Under the pieces are notes generated by a model. That model did not search any database. It was given only the letters and a program-made list of their open reading frames with translations, and was not told the origin of the DNA. From Sporosarcina beigongshangi (GTDB taxonomy: Bacteria > Actinomycetota > Actinomycetes > Actinomycetales > Micrococcaceae), in contig NZ_JADHDY010000001.1 in assembly GCF_016820535.1 (NCBI RefSeq), forward strand, positions 137,221 through 201,220: a DNA stretch of 64,000 bases, in the 5' to 3' direction. Below, in pieces: positions 17,838 to 25,605 of this stretch (position 1 is its first letter; each line of letters begins with the position of its first letter). Position numbers and translations under genes: made by a program.

Positions 17838-18335
17838 CTAGGTAACCGGCAACGCTCTCTTCCGCGCCGTTGCCTTGATCGCCGCCGTCACCATCATCAA
17901 CGCAACGACGACAAGGAATGCGAGCCCGCTGGCCATGTACAGGGGTGCCACCAACACGAACGCTGCCTCGGAATTCCAATCGAAATAGGTATCGCCCACG
18001 GAGTTCAGATTGCCAAATGACATGAAAAAGTATGCTGGCGCACCCAGGGTAATGATTCCAGCCCACAGTGACACTGCTGCCCAGTTCGGAAGTGCGGTTC
18101 GGCGGAAAAGCGTCGTCACGCCCCAAAGAAGACCGAGCAATAAACCGAGCGCAGCGAACACGAAGCCTGGAATCGTGCTGTAGTTCTGACCGGCAGCATG
18201 CATGTCAGCAATCGTCGTTTCAAGCGGCATCTCGCTCGCGGCGACCACTGCCCAATCATTCATCAATGTCGCTCCAAGCAGGGCGTAAACGATGATCGCA
18301 ACGATTCCGAGGAGTGTAAGCAGTATCCGCATCAT
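17838..18335 (-). CDS. transposon cargo: four-helix membrane protein
   Basis: 165 aa with an N-terminal hydrophobic helix (about 4-26), two central helices (about 56-76 and 85-107) and one near the C-terminus (about 127-151), ending in a basic tail. A predicted extracytoplasmic loop lies between helices one and two. I do not recognise the family. It lies between the transposon left end and tniQ, so it travels with the element; whether it gives the host a benefit is unknown. No partner is in the same operon. Confidence 0.7.
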   Translation of the reverse strand: MMRILLTLLGIVAIIVYALLGATLMNDWAVVAASEMPLETTIADMHAAGQNYSTIPGFVFAALGLLLGLLWGVTTLFRRTALPNWAAVSLWAGIITLGAPAYFFMSFGNLNSVGDTYFDWNSEAAFVLVAPLYMASGLAFLVVVALMMVTAAIKATARKRALPVT

Positions 18336-18549
18336 GCAAGGCTAGCAGCGGCCCTCAACCGATTTGCCACTATCCAGAATCCTCTCAACGGTCTATGGCC
18401 TCGGCGGAGAGCCTCTCGAACTACATGGAGATGGATGAAAATGCCGGATTCACTTTCACACCCATGAATTGTTGGCGGGCGTAGCGCTTAGCGTTCCTTG
18501 AGCAGGCACCTCCCTTGCCCAGACCCTCGGCGGCTGCGAGCATGAACAA

Positions 18550-18843
18550 ATGATGATCGTGGAAGATATCTTGCACGCTGCACGGCCAGCGCTTGAGGCT
18601 ATTCTGACTCCGAAAGAGCTTGAGCACACCAGTATGGATGTGGTGACGACGAAGGGTGAACCGGTCACGCCGTCAACGATCATCAGTGAAGACTTGCTTC
18701 TGCGAGTCTTCGTGTACGACGAGCAAATGGGGTTCTGGCTTTATCCGCCCGAAGATGCCAACGGATTCACAGCCCGTTTGCGTAGCGAATTGCAGGATTT
18801 CGTTGCGGAGAGTGGGTTCGGTTGGGGAGAGCTTCGCGGGTGA
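18550..18843 (+). CDS. transposon cargo: small acidic protein of unknown function
   Basis: 97 aa, soluble and acidic, with the segments LLLRVFVYDEQMGFWLYPPED and LRSELQDFVAESGFGWGELRG. The closing 'QDFVAES-FGWGELRG' pattern looks like a family C-terminus I have seen in small actinobacterial hypothetical proteins, possibly immunity-like, but I cannot name it with confidence. The start is either of two adjacent ATGs; no strong ribosome site is seen, so the true start may differ. It is cargo of the Tn7-like element, divergent from the membrane-protein gene. Confidence 0.6.
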   Translation: MMIVEDILHAARPALEAILTPKELEHTSMDVVTTKGEPVTPSTIISEDLLLRVFVYDEQMGFWLYPPEDANGFTARLRSELQDFVAESGFGWGELRG

Positions 18844-18844
18844 G

Positions 18845-18877
18845 TGTCCCGCAGACCGTTCCCCTTGTGGGACAGCT
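18845..18877. repeat. inverted repeat after the 97-aa cargo gene
   Basis: TGTCCCGCA and TTGTGGGACA pair with one mismatch around a short loop, just after the stop of the 97-aa gene. It may act as its terminator, though no T-run follows. The TGTCCCG/GGGACA motif resembles the repeats bounding 17424-17560. Confidence 0.4.
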
Positions 18878-18987
18878 CAAGAAGGTGCCGCCATCGAATC
18901 AGCAGTGCGTTCACCTTTATCTAGGATTCTTGATAATTGCTGATAAGAACTGATAAGCAGGGCGGCAGACAGACTACTCGCTTCCGG

Positions 18988-20727
18988 TCAGTCTTGATGA
19001 TTGCCGGTGGCGACTTGCGGGTGCCAGGTGACGGGTTCCTGAATGCCGAGGGTTCTGAGGTTGTCCTTGGCGATTATGTTGAAGTGGTGGTGGAGGGTTC
19101 GTCGGTAGTTTTGGTCGGTCCGCCACATCTGGGTTTCTATGGTGCTGACGGTCAGCCGGCTGTAGAGAGCCGGGACGAACCGTATGTCGCCTCCGGTATA
19201 TATGGCCCAGAAGCGGCAGGTCAGCGCCGGCACGTCGGCGCTGGTGCCCAGGGCGTCGTGCCAGTATTTGGTGATGGTTTCCATGAGTTGTTCCGGGTTG
19301 GCTAGTTCCTTGCGGCGGCGGCCGTAGTCAATGACTTCGGGGCTGGTGGTGTCCAGGGATTCCAGGAAGGGTTTGAGCCGGTAGACCTGTCGGCTGATTT
19401 CACCGACCAGGTTGTTCCTTTTGGTGTGTCCGGTGAGGAGGTGGTGGTCCTTGTACTGGATCCCGAGCCTGGTGGCGGCCTTGGCCCAATCACAGTGGTG
19501 GATGGCCCTCACCAGGGCTACGGAGACGGCAATCTTCGCCAAATAGTCGTGCTTGCTGGCCAGACCTGTCAGCGCGCTGGTCCAGATCACAACTGGGAGG
19601 TGGCGTTCGTGGAAGTCGATGCGAGGAAGCATCGGCTCCGTGTTCCATACCTCCCATGGGCCCCCTTCGGCATCCCGGCTGCCGCCGTTGATGATGGTGT
19701 GTCCGGAGGCTGGGGCCCGGTCGTTGTCGAGTTGGAGCCAGCCGCCCAGGAGCGTGGGCACGGTCAGGCTGATGCTTGTTTTCCTGTGGGTGGCGGCCAG
19801 TTCCAGTTGGGCCTGGCCCTGGTTGGCCGCCAGAAGGATCCTGGATGCCTCCGTCACTGCCGCAGGTGTCTGGGCGGTGGCGCGGTATCCGGATTTGTGG
19901 AGGGTGAGGCCGTTGCCGTGGGTGATCAGCCCCAGGAACAGGGTGCAGGCATCGTGGGGTGTGACGAGGGTGCCGCACGCCGGGATCTCCTGGGTACCGG
20001 CCACGGTGGCATCCAGGACCTGTTTCAGGTGTGCCTGGGCGAAGAGTCTCTCCCTGGTGGCATCCGCGGTAGGTTCTGCCCGGCGCAGGTCGAAGTCGCA
20101 CAGCCTGGTCTTGGCAGCGTCATTCTCCGGGGTGGGTGCGTTGGTTTTGCAGCATTGCCATCCCGGCGCGTTGGCCCAGAGCCAGTCCGTGCCATGAAAC
20201 GGACGGCACTGGCAGTTCGGGCACAGCTTTTCCAGGCGCACACCGTGCTCGGGGCAGTAGGTGTAGAGCGGGTTGAGCCAGTCGGTAAGCCACCGGCCAT
20301 CGTACTTGCGCAGGCACAGCGGGCAGAAGGAACTGCCGTCGAGGTCGGTGACAATCGTTTGGCTCGTTTCCGCACTGAACCGTTGCAGGGCCGGCAGTTG
20401 CCATGCCGCCGCCATCCGTTGCATATCCCCCACCCGGCACCCGCTGAGCGCCGCTACCTGGGAGGCGAAGTGATGGGCGGCACTGTGGATGGTCCGGTAG
20501 TTCTGGCGCCGGACCGGCAGCCCCAACAGGTGCACCATGGCCTTGGTGTCCATCCGGTAGGTGCGCCCCATCGCCCTCAACCAGCTCGGCAGTGTTTCCC
20601 CCGGCATTGTTTTGGGCAGCAGCGGCCACAAGGAATTCCCGATTGAATCCTCCGGCGGCGCCGGCTGATCCAGCACGGTCAGTGACGGTTCGTCGCTAGT
20701 GGAGGGCGTAGGCATTGCTGGCGGCAC
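18988..20727 (-). CDS. tniQ: TniQ/TnsD-like target selection protein
   Basis: 579 aa. The N-terminal TniQ domain begins around residue 32 (SLWPLLPKTMPGETLPSWL) and contains a zinc-binding region with Cys135/Cys138, Cys158/His161 and Cys169/Cys172/Cys174. The rest is a long helical C-terminal part. In this family the protein reads the attachment site (TnsD) or bridges to a guide complex (TniQ). The length and the large C-terminal part favour a TnsD-like DNA reader, and no cas gene is present. Its start overlaps the tnsC stop by 32 bases, and it is the last gene of the tns operon. Confidence 0.9.
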   Translation of the reverse strand: MPPAMPTPSTSDEPSLTVLDQPAPPEDSIGNSLWPLLPKTMPGETLPSWLRAMGRTYRMDTKAMVHLLGLPVRRQNYRTIHSAAHHFASQVAALSGCRVGDMQRMAAAWQLPALQRFSAETSQTIVTDLDGSSFCPLCLRKYDGRWLTDWLNPLYTYCPEHGVRLEKLCPNCQCRPFHGTDWLWANAPGWQCCKTNAPTPENDAAKTRLCDFDLRRAEPTADATRERLFAQAHLKQVLDATVAGTQEIPACGTLVTPHDACTLFLGLITHGNGLTLHKSGYRATAQTPAAVTEASRILLAANQGQAQLELAATHRKTSISLTVPTLLGGWLQLDNDRAPASGHTIINGGSRDAEGGPWEVWNTEPMLPRIDFHERHLPVVIWTSALTGLASKHDYLAKIAVSVALVRAIHHCDWAKAATRLGIQYKDHHLLTGHTKRNNLVGEISRQVYRLKPFLESLDTTSPEVIDYGRRRKELANPEQLMETITKYWHDALGTSADVPALTCRFWAIYTGGDIRFVPALYSRLTVSTIETQMWRTDQNYRRTLHHHFNIIAKDNLRTLGIQEPVTWHPQVATGNHQD

Positions 20728-21766
20728 TATCTGTCACGGCCATGGAGAGGATCTTCTCCGAAATGGTTTCCTCACCCGTGGCGATGGCCAGATGCGCGCA
20801 CCGTTCCACCAACGAGGCCAGGGAGGCGATGTGGCCCTGGGTGCGCTCGAAGATCAGCGGTGCATGATCAACAAGCATCCCATCCCTGGGGGAGGCCAAC
20901 ACCAGGCTTCCCTCCAATAACTGCAGCAGGGCCGTCCACGCCTGGGCACCCGCACTGGTCTTCAACGTGAAGGGTTGGATCGGGCATACCGTGGTGCGCC
21001 GGGCGGTCTGGGCCAGGGCAGCGGACTCGCCATAGAGCCCTTCACTGAAGAAGCTTTTCTCCGCCAATCCGACCCCGGTGTAAATGAACGTGACGGGCAG
21101 TTCGTTGGCCAACCATTTCAGGTGGTTGCTGATCTCCGTCCCGGAGCGGTGGTTGAAATCCACAAAATGCAGATCATCGACAATGATCGCGGCCGTTTCG
21201 CAGCTCACCACCATCTCCACCGCCAACGACGCCAGCTTTGCCGCCGTCACCCTGTTCAGGGCCGGGTGGCCGTAAAACTCAACGATGCGAGAGTTCAATG
21301 CCTTCAACGTGGTGTTGGCCGTCAAGGATACAAAGACCACCGGGATCCGCTGATTGCCATCGGTCGTGCGTGGTCCGTATCGGCGGATCTGGGCCCGGTG
21401 AAAGCTCTTGCCGTAGCTGGCAGCTATCGTTGTCTTGCCCAGCCCTGGTGGTGAATCGATCGCCACCCCGTCCTTGAGCCTGTCGCCATCACGCCGGTTG
21501 GATGCCATCACCTGGTCAATGAGCGAAAACGCGTGTTCGAGCTGCTGGGTCCTCACCGTGGGGATATTGGAATTCCAGACCATCCGGCACTCGTTGTAGT
21601 CCTCCAACGCCTCAGCATCCAGTGCCGCTAGTGCCGGCATGTCCAACCGGGCCAGCGGGTCACGTTTCTGGGCCTCAACAAAGGCAACCCAGCCCGCCTT
21701 GCTGCCCAGCCGATACGGGTGGGACCCATTGCGCTGCAACCACTGAATCCACTGGTTCCCACTCAT
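20696..21766 (-). CDS. tnsC: TnsC/TniB-like AAA+ ATPase
   Basis: 356-aa AAA+ regulator that links the target selector to the transposase. Walker A is PPGLGKTT (residues 106-113) and Walker B is AIIVDDLHFVDF (about 193-204). The downstream region has a YTGVGLAEKSFF sensor-like segment. In the family it polymerises on target DNA in the ATP form and gives target immunity. Its ATG overlaps the tnsB stop, and tniQ starts within its last codons, so expression is tightly coupled. Confidence 0.92.
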   Translation of the reverse strand: MSGNQWIQWLQRNGSHPYRLGSKAGWVAFVEAQKRDPLARLDMPALAALDAEALEDYNECRMVWNSNIPTVRTQQLEHAFSLIDQVMASNRRDGDRLKDGVAIDSPPGLGKTTIAASYGKSFHRAQIRRYGPRTTDGNQRIPVVFVSLTANTTLKALNSRIVEFYGHPALNRVTAAKLASLAVEMVVSCETAAIIVDDLHFVDFNHRSGTEISNHLKWLANELPVTFIYTGVGLAEKSFFSEGLYGESAALAQTARRTTVCPIQPFTLKTSAGAQAWTALLQLLEGSLVLASPRDGMLVDHAPLIFERTQGHIASLASLVERCAHLAIATGEETISEKILSMAVTDSAASNAYALH

Positions 21767-23787
21767 TCGAAGACCTCCAGCTCCGCATCAGGGTTGTTCT
21801 CGTAGTACTCGGCAAACACGTCAAAGACCCGGCTGTTGCGCTCCTCCACCAGCTGCTCCTTCGGGCTCCGCTTTGGCGGGTTGCCAGCTTCCACAGGTTC
21901 CTCACCGGGCACCGGCGCTGCAGGATCCGGGGCAGCCACAGGTTTGGACTTGCTCTCCAGGCCAGGATGCTTCTTCGCCATCAGCCGCTTGGAAAGGTTC
22001 CGATCACTGCGCGAGAGGATCTCCTTCGATCGCCACTTCTCCAACAGCTCATAGACAGCCTGTTCCGGGTTCACATGCCGGTTCTCCCTCCGGGCCACCT
22101 CACGGGCATAGTCCGCAGCCTTCTGGGAAAACGGGGCGTCCAGCATCGGCGCATGCTCCCAATCCAGGCGGTGCCATAAATGTTCGTCGGGATCCTTGAA
22201 ATACACGTACCTCACATCATGGGTGTCATAGAAGAACGGCCATTTCCCGGCATTGGCCCCGCGTTCCTTCGACCTCACGTTCCTGTACTTGTTCAACACC
22301 ACGCCGTCATAGCGCTGGCCCTTGACCTCGACCCCGTAGTGCTGGATCGTGCGCCAATGAACGGCCAGGAAATCAAAGACAAGATCCTCCGAGGCCGGCA
22401 ACCTCAAATGCCCCGTCTTGGCCAACCCGGCCTCAAACATTTCAACCGGGCACAGCTCAATACCCGGCACCTCCGGGATGCACAAACCGGCATGGGCACT
22501 GCGGTGGTAGACCGTCGAGACCCACTCGCGGATCATGTCCTCCAGCTCGGTCACATAGTAGACGGCCTTGTTCTCCACATTGTCGCCCCGTGAATACACA
22601 TCCGGGCCCTTGTAACCGGGCAGATGCTCCAGGAACGACTGCCGCAACGTCCTGAAAAACCGCTCCACGGCCGGCTTGTCCGTAGGCTTGTGAGGTGTTG
22701 CCGGCTGAATATTGATCCCGATCCGGGCGCAAGCACCACGCACGTGATCGGAGAGGTAGACCTTGCCATGATCAACCACAATCGTCCCCGGAACAGCCCC
22801 CAACGGGGCATGGTCTTCCCCGGTGCCGATGACCAGGTTGTGCGGGACCCCGTGATACGGGAACCCGTCGGCGTCTTCCTCCGGTGGGGCCACCACCTGA
22901 TACAGCACATCGGCAATATCCCGGGCATCCGTTGAAATCGGCGCCAACCGCAATCCCACAATGCACCGGCTGAACAAATCAATGGCCACCGTCAGCTCAA
23001 CGGAAACCCACCGGCCAGTGCCCTCCTCCAACGCGAAAACATCCAACGGCGTTGAATCCATCAACACATACTCACCCGGATACTGCGCCCTCAACCGCCC
23101 ATACATCCCCTGCGGCCGCTCAGCAATCGACCGACGAGCCTTCCCCTGCCCAAAAGCCTGCCTGCCCTTCGCCAACTCATCCACACGCGCATAGGCCACT
23201 GTTTTGCCGGGTACTGGCACGGCTCCGGGCCCGAATTCTTCGTCCAGCAGGCGTTGAACGCGGCCAAGGACAGCCTTTTTAGTGGGTGTTGACTCGTAGA
23301 TCAGTTCCGCCAGGACCGCCAAGCAGGCTTTATCCCATCGCGGATCAATCCGGGATTCGTATTTGCGGCTGGCCGCACTATCAATCAGGCCAGGCAAGCC
23401 GGCGCTGCGGTAGTCGGCAATCTTGCGGCGCATGGTCCGCACACTGACGCCCTGCCGCTCTGCAGCCTTGCGGACGAGCTCACTCTGGGTAGTGCCCTCT
23501 GCCGGATCGATGTCCAAAATTCCCAAGAGTTCCCGCTCCAGGGACTGCAGTTGTTTTAGTTTCGCAGGGCTCAGCCGGGAGAGGGCCACGGAAATTGGAT
23601 CATTTTCAGGTGTGCCACCAGTCTTGGCTTCACCAATATGGGCTCGCGCGACAATGGCCGCACCGACTCTTCGCAGTGACTTTCCATTGGAAATCAGGAT
23701 CGATGAGCCCGTAATCTCCTGAACAGTCCACATCTCGCCATCGAGCCAAACCGCCGAACCGACTATGACTTCAAACGTTGTTGACAT
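21763..23787 (-). CDS. tnsB: TnsB-like DDE transposase (Mu/rve family)
   Basis: 674 aa. The N-terminal helix-turn-helix DNA-binding part (about 75-215) recognises transposon ends. The rve catalytic core carries Asp244 (VLMDSTPLD), Asp339 (IVVDHGK) and Glu375 (PAVERFF). A Mu-type C-terminal domain follows, with a Pro/Lys-rich tail that probably contacts TnsC. It joins the 3' ends of the element to the target. The catalytic triad is intact and the length is usual for the family. Its start overlaps the tnsA stop. Confidence 0.95.
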   Translation of the reverse strand: MSTTFEVIVGSAVWLDGEMWTVQEITGSSILISNGKSLRRVGAAIVARAHIGEAKTGGTPENDPISVALSRLSPAKLKQLQSLERELLGILDIDPAEGTTQSELVRKAAERQGVSVRTMRRKIADYRSAGLPGLIDSAASRKYESRIDPRWDKACLAVLAELIYESTPTKKAVLGRVQRLLDEEFGPGAVPVPGKTVAYARVDELAKGRQAFGQGKARRSIAERPQGMYGRLRAQYPGEYVLMDSTPLDVFALEEGTGRWVSVELTVAIDLFSRCIVGLRLAPISTDARDIADVLYQVVAPPEEDADGFPYHGVPHNLVIGTGEDHAPLGAVPGTIVVDHGKVYLSDHVRGACARIGINIQPATPHKPTDKPAVERFFRTLRQSFLEHLPGYKGPDVYSRGDNVENKAVYYVTELEDMIREWVSTVYHRSAHAGLCIPEVPGIELCPVEMFEAGLAKTGHLRLPASEDLVFDFLAVHWRTIQHYGVEVKGQRYDGVVLNKYRNVRSKERGANAGKWPFFYDTHDVRYVYFKDPDEHLWHRLDWEHAPMLDAPFSQKAADYAREVARRENRHVNPEQAVYELLEKWRSKEILSRSDRNLSKRLMAKKHPGLESKSKPVAAPDPAAPVPGEEPVEAGNPPKRSPKEQLVEERNSRVFDVFAEYYENNPDAELEVFE

Positions 23788-24529
23788 CGAGTTCTCCAGA
23801 CCCGAGAAAAAGGATGGTGCCGTCAGTCAGTGGCGATTCCATGTCGAAAGCCAGCACTCCGCACCATAGAAGGTGCAGCAAGGCAGTGCGAACGCGGTAC
23901 TCGTTTCCACAGCGACCCTTGAAGGCAACGACCGTTTCTCCCACTGAACGGCCTTCGACGAAGTCGACCAGGAGCGTTGTCAACTCACCAGTGTTGACCA
24001 GAAGGTGACGGCGAGCTGCACCCAGGAACTTTGTATTGCGAAGAAGAGCAGGTGAGGCGCCGGACCACACCTCGTAGTTCCAGCCGCGGGCCGCGCAAAC
24101 ATCGCTTGTCCACTGGAAGACTGCAGCCGTGTCAGGATCATCCAGACGCCGCACCGGTTTCACGTCCACGACCCGAATCAAGCCGGAGGTCGAGCGGAGC
24201 ATGATGTCAGGAACGTGCCGCCGGTCGCGCCCAGCACACCTACCAGTCATTTCAAATGGCTGGGTAGCAATCCACTCAACAGAGGGATCGAAGTCCTTTA
24301 GCCACAGGCAATCCAGTTCCAGAAGACTTTCATAGATCAAAAACGACTTGGTTGTCGCCGACCAAAACAAGCCGGGGTAGTTCCTCTGACCCTTATAAGT
24401 TGGTGGCTTCCGCACGGGCAACCCGTGGAGCACAGCATCCGCTTCAGCCTCACTGAAGCGCGTACTTACCCCACCCCTGTCGATGCAGAGGTAACGCAAA
24501 GAAACGTTCTGACCCTGGATTCCGGCCAT
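23771..24529 (-). CDS. tnsA: TnsA-like heteromeric transposase endonuclease
   Basis: 252 aa. It cuts the 5' ends of the transposon and allows cut-and-paste movement with TnsB. The restriction-endonuclease-like active site is visible as Glu67 (IYESLLELD), Asp108 (RHVPDI) and Lys124 (VVDVKP), in the order and spacing of Tn7 TnsA. A C-terminal helical part of about 90 residues probably binds TnsC. It is the first gene of the tns operon, starting about 95 bases inside the right terminus; the operon promoter must overlap the end repeats, which would allow autoregulation by TnsB. Confidence 0.93.
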   Translation of the reverse strand: MAGIQGQNVSLRYLCIDRGGVSTRFSEAEADAVLHGLPVRKPPTYKGQRNYPGLFWSATTKSFLIYESLLELDCLWLKDFDPSVEWIATQPFEMTGRCAGRDRRHVPDIMLRSTSGLIRVVDVKPVRRLDDPDTAAVFQWTSDVCAARGWNYEVWSGASPALLRNTKFLGAARRHLLVNTGELTTLLVDFVEGRSVGETVVAFKGRCGNEYRVRTALLHLLWCGVLAFDMESPLTDGTILFLGSGELDVNNV

Positions 24530-24547
24530 GCCACCAGTATGCGACTG

Positions 24548-24623
24548 GTGACACTAAATCCGGAATGGTGACACGCCGGTGACACGAAACCCGGAAAAGT
24601 GACACATAGCTCCGGAACCTACA
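24548..24623. repeat. transposon right end with four GTGACAC repeats
   Basis: GTGACAC occurs at 24548, 24568, 24579 and 24599 (spacing 20, 11, 20). Copies one, three and four are extended with CCGGAA ten to eleven bases later. The last copy is part of the 25-bp terminal repeat ending CCTACA at 24623. These are the expected multiple TnsB-binding sites, oriented opposite to those at the left end. Confidence 0.85.
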
Positions 24624-25023
24624 ACGTTCCGCTTGACGAGGGACGGGCTGCCCGCTGTCCCCAAAGTTCTCCACACTGTGGATAACTTTTTCCCACAACC
24701 CACAGACTTATCCACGGGCGTTGACAACTCCTTCGAACTATCCACAAGCTGTCTTCGAAACTGTGGTTATCCCAAGTTGTTCACAAAGTTATCCACAGAC
24801 GTGGATAACTTTGTGGGGCAGAAGGCGCTTCGCGCGAAACGCCCCGCCAGAAAGTAATCCACAGTTGTGGAATTACATGTGTGTAACTTATACCCAGTGT
24901 GCACAACCCTGTGGAGAACTGCTTGTTCGACGAATCATCAGGTACTAGAACTACAGCTCTGTAAGTTATGCCCATGTGTGGACATCACTGTGGATAACTG
25001 TGGATACGTGGGAACATGGGTCC
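24624..25023. other. ectopic DnaA-box cluster
   Basis: About a dozen DnaA-box-like 9-mers in 380 bases, on both strands. Three are exact TTATCCACA (24677, 24789 and 24989, the first and last inverted). Near matches lie at 24708 (TTATCCACG), 24738, 24777 (TTGTTCACA), 24800, 24855, 24898, 24910, 24977, 24999 and 25046 (inside the flavin reductase gene). It lies about 15 kb from the dnaA-dnaN boxes and is denser than either cluster there. It could titrate or reload DnaA, as datA or DARS loci do, or be an accessory origin. It starts 53 bases after the transposon. Confidence 0.8.
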
Positions 25024-25575
25024 ATGGAGCTAACCGATTCTCTCGATGTCCACAGAGTTTTCCCACAGGATCCGAGCCAGGATCAGATCGACGAGTACCG
25101 CCGGCTCAGTGCAGAACAAGCCAGCGGCGTGGCCATCATCAGCACACGCCTGCGCAACCGGGACCATGCGGCCACGGTCAGTTCCTTCCTCTCAGTCTCC
25201 TACGACCCTCCGACATTGTTGGTGAGCCTCTATGCGGAATCAAGGATTGCCCTGGCGGTGGCAGAGTCCGGCAGCTGGGCACTGTCGCTGCTCACCGCGG
25301 AACAGCAAAGGCAGGCCAACTGGCTCGCCAGCCCGGGAACGCCCGTTGAGGGCTTGTTGAATCAGATCGATTTCAGGCGCGGCCCAGCTACCGGCAATGC
25401 GATCATTGCCGGTGCGCTGGCTTATTTTGAGGTAGAGACAACTCAGGTGAACACCGCGGCAACACACCTTCTGGTGGTGGGCGAGGTCCTCTCCATGGGC
25501 GAGGACGCACAGTGGACCAAGGAGCTGTCGCCGCTGCTCCACTACGGCGGGGGCTACCGCCGGCTCAAGGCCTGA
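25024..25575 (+). CDS. flavin reductase family protein
   Basis: 183 aa with the FMN-binding split-barrel of flavin reductases: SGVAIISTRLRNRDHAATVSSFLSVSYDPPTLLVSLY followed by the GSWALSLL block. A likely role is NAD(P)H-dependent FMN reduction for a partner monooxygenase, though none is nearby. The ATG at 25024 was preferred because the family begins about 20 residues before the first strand. The frame is open upstream through the DnaA-box cluster, which is unlikely to be coding. Its promoter must lie within or beside those boxes, so DnaA could influence it. Confidence 0.88.
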   Translation: MELTDSLDVHRVFPQDPSQDQIDEYRRLSAEQASGVAIISTRLRNRDHAATVSSFLSVSYDPPTLLVSLYAESRIALAVAESGSWALSLLTAEQQRQANWLASPGTPVEGLLNQIDFRRGPATGNAIIAGALAYFEVETTQVNTAATHLLVVGEVLSMGEDAQWTKELSPLLHYGGGYRRLKA

Positions 25576-25605
25576 GGCACCAGGCGGGCAGGGCGCCGTC
25601 GAACC

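Larger units (their letters stand above)
17183..24623. mobile_element. Tn7-like transposon (tnsABC-tniQ), 7,441 bp
   Basis: The left terminus (17183-17207) and the reverse complement of the right terminus (24599-24623) match at 19 of 25 positions, beginning TGTAGG and ending TGTCAC. Exact 5-bp direct repeats ACGTT flank the element at 17178-17182 and 24624-24628, the target duplication length expected of Tn7-type transposition. Inside are tnsA-tnsB-tnsC-tniQ, all on the minus strand with overlapping ends, and a left part with two cargo genes. No tnsE, cas gene or CRISPR array is present. All four transposition genes look intact. Confidence 0.93.

Noticed and set aside
17183-24623. CRISPR-associated (CAST-like) transposon
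   Set aside because: A TniQ gene is present, but no cas gene and no repeat-spacer array or solo spacer was seen anywhere in the element or window; the long TniQ fits a TnsD-like protein reader instead.
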